DNA of 64,000 bases from Chloroflexota bacterium (GTDB lineage Bacteria > Chloroflexota > UBA11872 > UBA12225). This document shows, one piece after another, positions 27,435-36,284 of this stretch. The notes beneath the pieces were generated by a model, which saw only the letters and a list, made by a program, of their open reading frames with translations, ran no database searches and was not told where the DNA came from. The first letter of the stretch is position 1; every line of letters starts with the position of its first letter. A program made the position numbers and the translations under genes. The stretch lies in NCBI GenBank assembly GCA_030447525.1, contig JAUJOR010000006.1:193331-257330 (forward strand), given 5' to 3'.

Positions 27435-28025
27435 ATGGATGCAGGGCGACAGGAGCCCGCGCGAGCGGAGCGGGACGGCGACTCGGGGGCGCACGCCGGA
27501 GGAACGGGCGCGCAGGAGGCGCAGGAGGTCCTGCACGTGCCGCCGGGCGGGGGGCGGCTCCTGAACGTGCTCGGCAGCTTCGCTGCCATCAAGGTGACGG
27601 GGCGCGAGACGGGCGGGGCGTACGCGGTCTGGGAGGACACCGTCCCTCCCGGCGGGCGCGTCGCCGCCGCCCCACGTGCACGGGCGCGAGGCGGAGGACT
27701 TCTACGTGATCGAGGGCGAGCTCGAGATCGTCCGCGCGCGCAGCCCCCCTGCGCGCCGGCGCGGGCAGCTACGTGCACACGCCGGCGGGAGTGGCGCACA
27801 CCTTCAAGAACGCCGGCACACGCCATGCGCGCATGCTGGTCGTGGCGGTCCCCGGCGGGATGGAGGAGTTCTTCGCTGAGGTGGGCGTGCCGGTCGACCG
27901 GATCTCCGAGCAAGACGCCGCGCGCCGGTGCCGGCGCGCCGCCGCCCCCCGAGGTGCTCCGACGCGTGCTCGAATCCGCCTCCCGCCACGGCATCACGAT
28001 CCTGTCCCCACCGGAGTCCCACTAG
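27435..28025 (+). pseudogene. cupin-domain protein, frameshifted
   Basis: A small beta-barrel protein of about 195 codons after repair. The first frame gives LLNVLGSFAAIKVTGRETGG and WEDTVPPGG. A second gives HVHGREAEDFYVIEGELEIV, the first cupin motif with metal-binding His and Glu. A third gives HTPAGVAHTFKNAGTRHARM, the second motif. The first frame returns for EVLRRVLESASRHGITIL. Three or four indels in G/C runs break it. A purine-rich leader (AGAGAAAGAGAGAG) precedes the ATG. Divergent from the LuxR gene, it is likely its target. Confidence 0.75.
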
Positions 28026-28070
28026 CACGGTCGTCGCGCACGCTTGCGCCACCAGGGTCGGCGTCATCTG

Positions 28071-28122
28071 TGGAGCAGCCACGCAATCCACCGGAGTGGA
28101 GCAGCCACGCGATCCACCGGCG
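28071..28122. repeat. two tandem 26-nt repeats
   Basis: TGGAGCAGCCACGC(A/G)ATCCACC starts at 28071 and 28097; the units differ at two positions. It lies between the cupin and the hypothetical gene at 28463. Function unknown. Confidence 0.7.
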
Positions 28123-28462
28123 CGGGAGCATTCCCGATTGCGCGGCCCTTGCGGCCGTCGGCTCCGACACGGGAGTGCGTCGCTGCGCCGGGTCGTCCGT
28201 GGCACCGTCCGCAACGGGCCCAAGGAGCGCCTACGCAGGGCCGGCGGTGTCGTACGTTATCGACAGCGCCGCGGGGAAACGGAGTGCAGGTGATCCCGCA
28301 GTAAGCGCAGTTGCCGGCGCGTGCCTTGGTGCGTCTGCCGCCGAGTGCGCTGGCGCCGTCGCGGCTGGATGCGGTAAGCAGCAGAGCGTAGGCCTTCTGG
28401 TGGGTTTCGAGCCGGAGGGCGCGGGTGCGTGTCCGCTCGGCTTCTCGGCGAGTGACTCCAAG

Positions 28463-28936
28463 ATGCTGGCCGACATCCTCGTCCTCGACCAGCTGCGGGA
28501 CCGGATCGCGACCGCGCTCGCGGTGGACCTGAGTCCCCTGGGCTGCGTAGCAGGGCAGGAGCGAGACCTCGAGGACTTCCTGGAGTCCCAGGACGATGAC
28601 CCGGAGAGCCGGGCGGAGGCGGAGCGGCAGTGGCGGGAGAGCGCCGCCGCGGACGAGGCCGCCTGGCAGCGGCCGGAGGGCCTCCGGGCGTGCCTGCGCC
28701 GGCTCCTCGCGGCGCTGGATTCGCCGGGGGGGCTGGCCAGCCTGCCGGCGTCGCTGCGCGAGCCCCCGCCGCCGGGGAGCGTCGCGTTCCCGGCGCCCAC
28801 GCTGTCGGAGACGTTTGGTCTGCCGGAGGAGTACTTCGCCGCCGGTGCCTTCCGCAGCGACGTGAGCGACCTGCTGCGCATGGTGGAATGGGCCATCGAG
28901 CAACGGGCGCCCCGCGTGCGCATCACCGTCGCTTGA
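28463..28936 (+). CDS. hypothetical acidic protein, 157 aa
   Basis: Not recognised. The composition is strongly acidic (ESQDDDPESRAEAERQW), with helical segments and a C-terminal helix DLLRMVEWAIEQRAPRV. No signal peptide or membrane helix. The ATG at 28463 is chosen because the upstream open frame is less coding-like, but it could extend to include the Cys/Gly-rich stretch before it. It stands alone and is followed by the first full copy of the spaced repeat element. Confidence 0.5.
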   Translation: MLADILVLDQLRDRIATALAVDLSPLGCVAGQERDLEDFLESQDDDPESRAEAERQWRESAAADEAAWQRPEGLRACLRRLLAALDSPGGLASLPASLREPPPPGSVAFPAPTLSETFGLPEEYFAAGAFRSDVSDLLRMVEWAIEQRAPRVRITVA

Positions 28937-29459
28937 GCAGGTCGGGGACGGCTCGGCCATGAGCGCGCGGACCGAGCCTTATTGAGCACTCACCCAACGC
29001 TGACCGGATCCAGGCGCCCGCGCATATGCGTGGTTCCTGCCCTCGCTCCGTTGGTTGCTTGTCACTGGCTTCCCTCCCACTCCGCACTCACGGTTGGCAG
29101 TGGCCTGCGGGCCGCTCCGGTGCGTGCTACGATGGATTTGAGACTACGAAGAAAGGAGGCGCACGGAGAGACAGAGGATGCGGACACTGGTGACGCAACT
29201 GTGCCCTCGGAGCGCGCCCCCCACCGCGGGCGGCTGAGCCCGCTCGCCGCGCAAGCGGATCCCCCGCTCGCGTCGCCCCTCGCGTCGCCCCACGAGGGGC
29301 GCCCTCCTCGCCGTTGCCCGTAGTCTCCGGCGCCCGCCGCCGGCGTACCCACTACTCGGGTGCGCCAGTCTGATCGTGCGCCGGCCACGACCGCGCACGG
29401 TCACGCGTCGCCCTCACGCCGCGCTACCCACGAATCACACGCGCAGCGGGGAGACACGC
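28937..29459. other. 523-nt intergenic region
   Basis: Contains the spaced element at 28979-29033. No gene is supported. A purine-rich GAAAGGAGG occurs near 29150 but leads into no convincing frame. Confidence 0.4.
28979..29033 (+). repeat. TTAYCGG-N42-GCGTGG element, copy B (diverged left arm)
   Basis: TTATTGA, 42 nt, GCGTGG followed by TTCC. The left arm differs at two positions from the consensus; the spacing is exact. Confidence 0.5.
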
Positions 29460-30467
29460 ATGACCAACCAACCGCACCAATCACCGAGCGCCGCGTCGGG
29501 CATGGCGGCCGCGCGGCGTCCGATCGGCCGTCCGTACGCGGGCGATGCCGACCTGCCGGCGCTGGAGGCACTGCTCGCTTCCTGCGCCGACCGGGAGCCC
29601 ACCGAGCCCACCCGCATCCTCTTTGCCCGCAGTCAGCCGGGCGAGCGACTCAGCGCCGACGCCAGCGTTGCACGGCTGTGGTTTGACGCCGGCGCGGCCC
29701 GCGATGGGACGGATGCCGCGCCGGTCGCCGGCGCGCTCGTCACCGGCAACGTGCCCCGGCTCGCCTTCCACGTCCGTCCGGACGCCCGGGTGCCCGCCGT
29801 CGAGGCAGCCGTGATGGCGTGGGTGGAGGAGCAGCTGCCCGAAGTCGCCGCCGCGGCCACTGCCCGCCTGGACGTCCACCTCCGGGCCGGGTTCGACGTC
29901 TACCGCGCGGCCCTGCTGGAGCGCCACAGCTTCACGCGCGTGGAGGCCTTCACCCGGCGGATGCGCCGGCCGCTGGACCCGGCGCCCCCCGAGTCGGTGC
30001 TGCCACCCGGCCACCGCGTGCGCCCGCTGGACGGCCCGGCCGAGCTCGGCCGCTATGCGGCAGCGTTCCGCGACGCGTTCGACGCCGGCCCCTCGGCCGA
30101 GAGCCTGCGAGAGCGGTGGGAGCAACCGGGGCACCTGCCGGAGCTAGTCGTGGAGGCCACGGACGGCACGTTCGTCGCGTTCTGCTATTGCGAGGCCGGC
30201 CACACGACGCAGATGCCCCTGGGCCCAGACGAGGGGTGCGTCTCGCACGTGGGGACGGCGCGGGCGCTCCACCGACGAGGCTTCGGGAGGGCCGCGCTTC
30301 GGGCGGGACTGCGGCAGCTGCGCGAGCGCGGGATGCGCTGGGCCGTGATGCAGACGGGCGGCGGGAACGAGCCGTCGCGGCGCCTGTTCGACTCGGAAGG
30401 GTTCTCGACGCTTGAGATGGTGCCCCGGCTGCGCTACGTCAAACGCGCTGCTGCGACAGGTGGCTGA
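29460..30467 (+). CDS. GNAT-family N-acetyltransferase, two GNAT-like halves, 335 aa
   Basis: Predicted acetyl-CoA-dependent acyltransferase. ATG 29460 follows GGGGAG six nt upstream. The N-terminal half (about 20-170) is a degenerate GNAT lobe. The C-terminal half (about 185-325) holds EGCVSHVGTARALHRRGFGR, the acetyl-CoA-binding V-x-x-x-x-R-x-x-G-x-G/R loop, then LRQLRERGMRWAVMQTGGGN and SRRLFDSEGFSTLEM, the usual end of the fold. Tandem GNATs of this size often modify small molecules or antibiotics, but the substrate cannot be read. Its 3' end overlaps the opposite-strand Clp-N gene by 29 nt. Confidence 0.8.
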   Translation: MTNQPHQSPSAASGMAAARRPIGRPYAGDADLPALEALLASCADREPTEPTRILFARSQPGERLSADASVARLWFDAGAARDGTDAAPVAGALVTGNVPRLAFHVRPDARVPAVEAAVMAWVEEQLPEVAAAATARLDVHLRAGFDVYRAALLERHSFTRVEAFTRRMRRPLDPAPPESVLPPGHRVRPLDGPAELGRYAAAFRDAFDAGPSAESLRERWEQPGHLPELVVEATDGTFVAFCYCEAGHTTQMPLGPDEGCVSHVGTARALHRRGFGRAALRAGLRQLRERGMRWAVMQTGGGNEPSRRLFDSEGFSTLEMVPRLRYVKRAAATGG

Positions 30468-31249
30468 GTGTCCCCCCGCGCCGGCGCGACGTGCCATGCT
30501 CGGCACCGAGCCGCCGGTCCAGATGGCGCCGCTCTCCAGGCGCAGCAGTTGGCGCGGTGTAGCCCACCACGTCCCCATTCCTGTCGTAGCCCATCGCCGC
30601 CATGCCGTCGAGGAACTCCCGGAGTGCGGCGCGGGCACGACCCAGCGTGACGCCGCGCTCCGGGTGTTCCTCGAAGCCGCGGCCGTCACCCCACCGCAGC
30701 ATCGCGAGCAGCACATGCTCCACACCGATGTATCCGCGCTTGAGCGCGCGCCCCTCGTCCGCCGCTAGCGTCAGCGTCGCCTGGGCCCGCGGCGCCAGCC
30801 GGAGTTGGAGACTCACCCGGTGGACGTTGATGGCGGGCGGGCCGGGCACGCTGGCGGCGGCTGCCTCGGCCTTGGCGCGTAGCTGCTCCTGCGAGACGCC
30901 CCGGCGCCTCAAGACCTCGAGAGACCTCGAGCCCCGCCGAGTCCGGCACCAAGGCAATGCCGAGGAGCCGTTCCTCCTGGTCGAATGAGGTCTGGTTCCG
31001 AGTGACGGCTTCCTCTCGCGCCACCTCGAGGAACCGGAGCATGCGGCGGGAGTAGGGGCGAGGCGTGATCGTGGCGGCCGGCGCCGGCGCTGTCCCGGCA
31101 TCGTGCAGTCCCGTGTCTGGCGCGTCCGGGTTCGGGTGTCCCAACTCCCGAAGTGTCAACTCCAGGGCACCCGCGCCGCCCGCTATGGCGGCGATCCACG
31201 TGAGACGCTGCCGGCGGGACCAGGGCGTCGGAATCACCACAGGCGTCAT
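30439..31249 (-). CDS. Clp N-terminal-domain protein, frameshifted
   Basis: A ClpA/B/C-type N domain without ATPase modules. The N-terminal part has a hydrophobic helix (LTWIAAIAGGAGALELTL, about 13-30) that may anchor it. One Clp-N-like repeat covers RFLEVAREEAVTRNQTSFDQ. A second, in another frame after about 30925, reads LRLAPRAQATLTLAADEGRA then GYIGVEHVLLAMLR. The frame change lies at the duplicated GACCTCGAG near 30910-30925. It follows the zinc-ribbon Clp-N gene by 43 nt and is probably co-transcribed. Such orphan N domains may bind substrates for a Clp protease; this is inference. Confidence 0.65.
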
Positions 31250-31291
31250 GGCACCGTCACCGCGCTTTGGTCTCACGGTCCGCTCCTGGCC

Positions 31292-32230
31292 CTACAGGAG
31301 CATGAGCTGCCGCTCGGTGCCGCCCTCGCGCACAATGAGGGCGGCGTCGGGCCGTTCCTGCAGCTGCATTGCGAACAGCCCCAAGCGCGTGAACCGGCGC
31401 AGCAGCTCGACCACGCTCGTGTTCTGGCGCTCCGCCAGCCGCTCGACCTCCTGGAAGAGCTCCTCGGGCAAGACGAGGCTGTAGCGCCGGCCCTGCCGCC
31501 GCTGCTCCCGCCACTGAGAGATCGACTTGGTGGCCTCCTCCCATTGCCCAGCGCCAGCAAGACGGTACGGATGCTCCGGGCCGGCCGCACCGGCATCCTC
31601 GGCGAGCACCTGCGCCAGCGTGGCCCGCACCCGATCCGCCGTCACCCCGAAGCCGTTCAGAACGGCGGCGGCCACGCCGCGCCCTGGCGAGGACTCGTCT
31701 TGCCCGTGCAGCAACGCGAGCAGGAGGTCGTCCGGCCGCGCACGCTCCCGCGACCTGGCCTGTGCGTCCGCGATCGCCAGCTCCATTGCCACCCGTGCGC
31801 GCTGCGCCAGGCCAATGGACTCCTGTGGGGGCGTCGCACCGCGCGGGGCCGCGCCGTCCGGCATGCCGCGCGCCCAGTGGTCCACGGCGGCGCGGGTTTC
31901 GGCGAGCTCCACGCCGAGACGCTGCAACACGCGGCCGGCCACTCCCTCGGATGCGCGGAGCAGGCCCAGCAAGAGATGCTCGGTGCCGACCCACCGGTGT
32001 TCCAGACTCCGCGCTTCCGCCTGCGCATACTCAAGGACCCGCTGCCCCTCCTCGTCGAACTGCTTGACGAACCGCTCGATCAGGAGCGCCGCCGCCTTGA
32101 CCCGACACTGCGGGCACCGCTTGGGGCCTCCCGTGAACCCCTTCTCTGCGAAGAAAGCCTGCTCACCCGCTGTGAAGACAAAGGACACCCCGCAGTCTGA
32201 ACACGTGATGGTGCGATCCTGGAAGCTCAC
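31292..32230 (-). CDS. zinc-ribbon, Clp-N, ribbon-helix-helix-like fusion protein, 312 aa
   Basis: GTG 32230 is chosen because AGGAGGG lies seven nt upstream. Residues 5-40 form a zinc ribbon (ITCSDCGVSFVF ... RCPQCR). About 50-200 is a Clp N domain with two repeats (RVLEYAQAEARSLEHRWVGT, EHLLLGLLRASEG, and later RPDDLLLALLHG). The last 65 residues, RRYSLVLPEELFQEVERLAE then VVELLRRFTRLGLFAMQLQ, look like a ribbon-helix-helix or MetJ-like segment. No AAA+ module is present. I infer an adaptor that senses stress or substrates. A broken copy of only the C-terminal segment lies at 43452-43597. Confidence 0.8.
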   Translation of the reverse strand: MSFQDRTITCSDCGVSFVFTAGEQAFFAEKGFTGGPKRCPQCRVKAAALLIERFVKQFDEEGQRVLEYAQAEARSLEHRWVGTEHLLLGLLRASEGVAGRVLQRLGVELAETRAAVDHWARGMPDGAAPRGATPPQESIGLAQRARVAMELAIADAQARSRERARPDDLLLALLHGQDESSPGRGVAAAVLNGFGVTADRVRATLAQVLAEDAGAAGPEHPYRLAGAGQWEEATKSISQWREQRRQGRRYSLVLPEELFQEVERLAERQNTSVVELLRRFTRLGLFAMQLQERPDAALIVREGGTERQLMLL

Positions 32231-32604
32231 GGCCAGTCCCTCCTGATGATCACGAACAGAACCCCGAGTGATACTCACATAGTACACATACGATACGTAC
32301 AGGACAAGCCCATGCGGTGATCCACCGCTACTCCTTCTGGTGAGAAGCGAGAAGGTGGCGCCGAGCGGCAACTCCACCTAAAGTGGCCGTCGATCGTGGA
32401 CGCCCCGTCCCCCGTTGCGCTGACGGAAATCCAGGTGGAGTGTGGGGGCGCAGAATGCCGGCCGGGCACCTGCGCGGCAGCATGGTGGGGCGCTGCTCGT
32501 GGACCTGCTCCTCCTCCAGGCACTGATGCACGCCGCCCTCCGCAACCGCTGCGACCTCCTTCTCGAGCACCTCCTGGTGCGGTAGCAATTGGCGGCCCTG
32601 CCCC

Positions 32605-32890
32605 GGCCCTGTGGGAGGGCAAGACCCGGTCCACCTGACACAGTCGGCCGCGCGGCGCTGCAGACGAGGTCCGCCACGGCCGGACGTCCGTCGGGCAGGC
32701 CGCGACTCGAGCGCGGGGGTGTAGGGTCTGGACTGATTTGGACCCGAAGCAGTGCAGTGTCGGCTGCGGCCCCGGGTGCGTCCGCGCAGTACGTCGAGCG
32801 ACGGCCGACACGCCGCGGCCCTGGCGTATGCCTCGCGCCACCTCGCAGCCGGCGCACGCTATGGGTTGGTGTGGCGTCTTGCCCTCCCAC
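32605..32890. repeat. diverged ~285-bp direct repeat, copy 1
   Basis: Shares long blocks with 34060-34350, for example GGGCAAGACCCGGTCCACCT against GGGCAAAACCATGTCCACCT, CAGTCGG, and GGTTGGTGTGGCGTCTTGCC against GGTCGGTGTGGAGTTCTGCC. By eye about 70% identical. It covers the upstream region of the cupin gene. Confidence 0.6.
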
Positions 32891-33165
32891 ACCTCGCCGT
32901 CAACCTGCTCGTCTTCGGCGCCGGTGAGGGGATTGCCGTGCACGTCAACGAAGCGGTCGACGTGCTGCTCGTGGGCGTGGTGGGAAGCGGCACGGTCACT
33001 GTGGACGACGCGAGTCACGCCGTGGCCGCCGGGACGTTGCTGCGGATCCCGCGGGGCGCCCGGCGAGGGATCCGCAGCGGGAACCAGGGGTTCGCCTACC
33101 TGACCTGCCATCGGCGCCGGGTCCCGCTCCGGCCGGCCGGCCGTGGGGGCGCCGGGCGTGGCTGA
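32752..33165 (+). CDS. cupin-domain protein
   Basis: Single-domain cupin. NLLVFGAGEGIAVHVNEAVD, then VLLVGVVGSGTVTVDDASHA and LLRIPRGARRGIRSG give the two cupin motifs, with His for metal and the conserved Pro-x-Gly turn. The final AYLTCHRRR is typical of a group of small bacterial cupins. The first 40 residues (Arg-rich) are not cupin-like, so the real start is probably near 32860, where no good start codon exists; the 5' end may be rearranged. It lies just upstream of the DUF488 gene on the same strand with a 90-nt gap. Confidence 0.65.
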   Translation: MQCRLRPRVRPRSTSSDGRHAAALAYASRHLAAGARYGLVWRLALPHLAVNLLVFGAGEGIAVHVNEAVDVLLVGVVGSGTVTVDDASHAVAAGTLLRIPRGARRGIRSGNQGFAYLTCHRRRVPLRPAGRGGAGRG

Positions 33166-33255
33166 GTCCCGGCGACCGGCTCCACCCTTGCCGGGGGTCG
33201 GCGCCGCCCGGCGGCGCGGTCATCTCGCTGTGGTAGGGTTGAGCCGGTACTCCCG

Positions 33256-33858
33256 ATGGCGCAGCACGAGGCGGACCGCGCACAAGCGGCGGCGCGTACC
33301 CACGGCGTCCTGACGGTCGGGCACTCCACCCGGTCGCTGGCAGAACTGGTCGACCTGCTGCAAGTGCACGGGGTAACGCGCGTGGTGGACGTGCGTACCG
33401 TGCCCCGCTCGCGGCAGAACCCGCAGTTCAACCAGGAGACGCTGCCGGCCGCGCTGGCGAGCGCCGGCATCAGGTACACCCACGCCGCCGGCCTCGGCGG
33501 CCGGCGCCGGCCTCGCCCCGACTCCCCGAACACAGGCTGGCGGAATGTGTCCTTCCGGGGCTACGCCGACTACATGCAGACGCCTGCGTTCGCGGTGGCG
33601 CTCAGCGACCTGCTGGCCCTGGTCCGGCGCGAGCGGGTCGTGGTGCTGTGCGCCGAGGCGGTGCCGTGGCGCTGCCACCGCTCCCTCATCGCTGACGCCC
33701 TGGCCGTGCGCGGCGTCCTGGTCGCGCACGTCGTCTCCGGCCGGGGCACACAGCCGCACCGATGCACCCCTTGGGCGCGCGTCGAGGGCTCCCACATCAC
33801 GTACCCACTCGACACGGCCGCCGCCCCCGTCTTGGAAGCACCAGGCTCGCTCGGCTGA
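33256..33858 (+). CDS. DUF488 family protein, 200 aa
   Basis: The family is widespread and its biochemical role is unsettled. Diagnostic segments are TVGHSTRSLAELVDLLQVHG (about 20-39), VVDVRTVPRSRQNPQFN (about 43-59) and VVVLCAEAVPWRCHRSLIAD (about 130-149), with the conserved CAE and CHR motifs. The invariant R-x-P-x-S-R and C-H-R residues look intact. The length is normal. ATG 33256 has only a weak ribosome site (GGTAGGGTTG). It is intact and monocistronic or follows the cupin. Confidence 0.85.
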   Translation: MAQHEADRAQAAARTHGVLTVGHSTRSLAELVDLLQVHGVTRVVDVRTVPRSRQNPQFNQETLPAALASAGIRYTHAAGLGGRRRPRPDSPNTGWRNVSFRGYADYMQTPAFAVALSDLLALVRRERVVVLCAEAVPWRCHRSLIADALAVRGVLVAHVVSGRGTQPHRCTPWARVEGSHITYPLDTAAAPVLEAPGSLG

Positions 33859-34059
33859 TGCGCGCAGGGAACGGCGGCACGCTCGCCGCGAGCGCGCCAA
33901 GCAGCGGGAATGGACGGCGGTCAGCCGGCTCCGGTCATCTCAGAGAGCGTGCCTGACCGGGGCAAACACCTCAGCGGTCCCGACACAGGCCATTGCCGTC
34001 GGCTCCACCGCGCCCCCTGGGAGGCGACGAGCCGAGGGCACTACCACACGGTCGGTGCC

Positions 34060-34350
34060 AGGCCAAACCTGTGGAGGGCAAAACCATGTCCACCTGGCGC
34101 AGTCGGTCGCCAGGCGCTGGACACGAGGGTCGCCTCGGCTGCACGACCGTCCATCACGCCGCGACACGAGCACGGCGGCGCAGGGTCGAGCCTGTTTCGG
34201 ACCCGCAGTGTCGCAGGGTTGCCTCGGGCACTGCAGGCCATCCCTCGTTATGACGAGGGTGTCCGGCACGCCGTGTCCCTGGCGCGTGCCTCGCCCCGTC
34301 CAGTCGCCGACGTGCGACAACGGTCGGTGTGGAGTTCTGCCCTCCCTGAG
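34060..34350. repeat. diverged ~285-bp direct repeat, copy 2
   Basis: Partner of 32605-32890, 1.45 kb away in the same orientation. Here no cupin follows, so only the upstream part was duplicated. Confidence 0.6.
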
Positions 34351-34404
34351 CCGTCGGGCGAGGGGCCGGGGTGCTTCCGGGAATCGCGCGGGCGCCTCTG
34401 CCGG

Positions 34405-34459
34405 TTATCAGCTGCCGCTCCCCATACGTGGGTCGATCACGCACGGGCGATAGGCGTGG
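34405..34459 (+). repeat. TTAYCGG-N42-GCGTGG element, copy C
   Basis: TTATCAG, 42 nt, GCGTGG followed by TTTT. It lies just upstream of the APH-like gene. Confidence 0.6.
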
Positions 34460-34504
34460 TTTTCTCTCCGGGTGGGCCGGTGCTACGCCGTGGTGCCGCT
34501 TAGA

Positions 34505-35467
34505 ATGCTCGACATGGCGACGGTAGGGCTGAGTGGCGATGAGGTTCGCGCCATCCTCGCTCAATACGCGCTCGGAGAGCTCGTGGGGTTCACCGTGCTG
34601 CCGCTCGACGCGTACAACGCGCCGTACTACCGCGTGAAGACGACCAGCGGCCACTACTTCCTGAAGCGCTACAAGGCTTTCACCGAGCACGTCGACCGCG
34701 GCCTCGACCTGATCGCCCTTCTGCGCCGGCGCAGCTATCCGGCGATCGAGGTGATGCTGAGCCGCAGCGGCGCGCCCCACGTCGGCCACCGCGGCGCAGA
34801 GGTGGCACTCTTCGAGTACCTTGAGCTTCCCGAGGGGGACTGGGCGCTGCCGCCGCGCCGCGCCTTCACTCTGGGTGAGGCCCTTGGGAGGCTGCACGCC
34901 CTCGCGCAGGGATTCCTGCTGCCCGATGCATTCCTCAGCCACGGTGAGCTCCTCCGCCGGCTGCGGAGCATCCCGGCCGCGCGGTGGCACACGGCCGAGA
35001 TGCGCGAGACGCTTGCGTACGTGGCGAATGCGTTCCCCGCCCTCGGCGTTCCCGCGGATCAGCCGCGCGGCGCGTGCCACGTGGAGTTCGGGCTCGAGCA
35101 CGTGCGCTTCGCCGGCGACGCGGTGCTGCGCGTCATCGACTGGGATCTCGTCGGGGCGGACCACCTCCTCTACGACCTCGGCACGACGCTGTCGGAAGGC
35201 GTCCACACGGCCGGCGTCGACTTCGCCGCCGTGGCGGCGATCGTCAGGGGCTACGACGCACAGCGGCCGCTGACGGAGTGGGAGCGGGCGCACCTGTACG
35301 AGGCGGCCTGCTTCGGCGCCTGCAAGTACCTGATCTGGGAGCACGACTCCCAGTGGGCTGAGACCCACGGAGTGTCCCCCGACTCCTTCAAGAAAGTGGA
35401 CACGCTCCGGGCGCTGGGGAAGGCGGCATTCGACGCAGGCTGCGTCGCCGCGGCCGGTGCGGCGTGA
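34505..35467 (+). CDS. APH-family phosphotransferase-like protein with altered catalytic loop, 320 aa
   Basis: Protein-kinase-like fold of the aminoglycoside/homoserine kinase group. The nucleotide-binding beta sheet is at about 25-60 (YYRVKTTSGHYFLKRYKAF, with the Lys). The Brenner region reads CHVEFGLEHVRF (about 190-201) in place of HGDxxxxN, so the catalytic Asp is Glu and the Asn is His. The metal-binding segment VLRVIDWDLVGADHLLYDLG is normal. ATGs at 34505 and 34514 both fit. Either the enzyme works with substituted residues or it is a pseudokinase. G+C is normal and no operon partner is close. Confidence 0.75.
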   Translation: MLDMATVGLSGDEVRAILAQYALGELVGFTVLPLDAYNAPYYRVKTTSGHYFLKRYKAFTEHVDRGLDLIALLRRRSYPAIEVMLSRSGAPHVGHRGAEVALFEYLELPEGDWALPPRRAFTLGEALGRLHALAQGFLLPDAFLSHGELLRRLRSIPAARWHTAEMRETLAYVANAFPALGVPADQPRGACHVEFGLEHVRFAGDAVLRVIDWDLVGADHLLYDLGTTLSEGVHTAGVDFAAVAAIVRGYDAQRPLTEWERAHLYEAACFGACKYLIWEHDSQWAETHGVSPDSFKKVDTLRALGKAAFDAGCVAAAGAA

Positions 35468-35537
35468 GCTCCCGTGGCGTCCGTTCTGGATGTGACCGCC
35501 GGTCCGCTCTGACGGCGACGGCAATGGGACCGGGCCG

Positions 35538-36110
35538 CTAGTCGTCCAGGGATCTGCCGACCAGCCAGCCGCTCAGCACGCGGCAGGGATAGCGCTCGGC
35601 CAGGCGGCGCGTCGTCGGGTTCCCGTCCATGTGGATGCCGGCGATCCCCGCGATGACGCCGCCCTGCCGCTCGATGAGCGTGACGGCGGCCGTGACCTGG
35701 GCCCCCGTCTCGATCCACTCGTCCACCACGAGAGCGCGTGTGCCCGGACCCACCGCTCCGACGCGCAGCTCCAGAGTCTTCTCCTGCCCGCTGTAGTCGG
35801 TGAACGTCTCCCTCTGGGCTCGCACCGGGAGCTTCCCGCCCTTGCGGACGGGCACGAAGCCCCGCCGCGCGTGCAGCGCCAGGGCCGCGCCGAGGATGAA
35901 GCCCAGCGCATCGATCCCCGCAACCACGTCGTATCCGACGTCGGCGCAGCGCCCGGCGAGATCTTGGATCAACTGCGCGAAGGCCCGACCGTCGGCGAAG
36001 AGCGGCGTGACATCGTAGCGAGGCCCGCGCGTGCGCGTGTCGATGAGGCGGAGATAGCCGAGGTCCTCGGAGCGATGCATCCCGGAAGAATTGGACACGG
36101 GTGGGAGCAT
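35538..36110 (-). CDS. adenine phosphoribosyltransferase-like protein
   Basis: Type I phosphoribosyltransferase that would join a purine to PRPP. YDVTPLFADGRAFAQLIQDL (about 35-54) and YDVVAGIDALGFILGAALAL match adenine phosphoribosyltransferases. The PRPP loop reads ALVVDEWIETGAQVTAAVTL, with the second acidic residue shifted (DEW instead of DD). FVPVRKGGKLP is the conserved Arg-Lys loop. ATG 36110 gives 190 aa; ATG 36080 (MHRSEDLGYL) is an alternative. Salvage of adenine is the simplest role. Its start lies about 120 nt from spaced element D. Confidence 0.8.
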   Translation of the reverse strand: MLPPVSNSSGMHRSEDLGYLRLIDTRTRGPRYDVTPLFADGRAFAQLIQDLAGRCADVGYDVVAGIDALGFILGAALALHARRGFVPVRKGGKLPVRAQRETFTDYSGQEKTLELRVGAVGPGTRALVVDEWIETGAQVTAAVTLIERQGGVIAGIAGIHMDGNPTTRRLAERYPCRVLSGWLVGRSLDD

Positions 36111-36228
36111 AACGCCGCACGCTCGCGCGAGACGGTCCTGCACCGGCCGCACAGGTCGAGCGGAAAGGGGGAGGACCTTGCTGTCCCGGTCGTGCGGAAC
36201 CGCACGCGCGCGTGATCCGGTAGTGCGG

Positions 36229-36284
36229 TTACCGGAATCACTTCGGCTGGCTGCTGACTCCGGCACCTCTGCCGGGATGCGTGG
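36229..36284 (+). repeat. TTAYCGG-N43-GCGTGG element, copy D
   Basis: TTACCGG, 43 nt, GCGTGG. The next three bases, TTA, are the complement of the stop codon of the minus-strand gene 36285-36704. The interior holds a CCGGCA/TGCCGG hairpin. Confidence 0.65.

Larger units (their letters stand above)
33859..34504. other. 646-nt intergenic region with a repeat and a spaced element
   Basis: No gene is supported. It holds the second ~285-bp repeat (34060-34350) and spaced element C (34405-34459), which ends 46 nt before the APH-like start. Confidence 0.5.

Noticed and set aside
28257..28310. Another TTAYCGG-N42-GCGTGG copy
   Set aside because: TTATCGA, 41 nt, GCGCAG fits neither arm fully nor the spacing; chance resemblance is likely.
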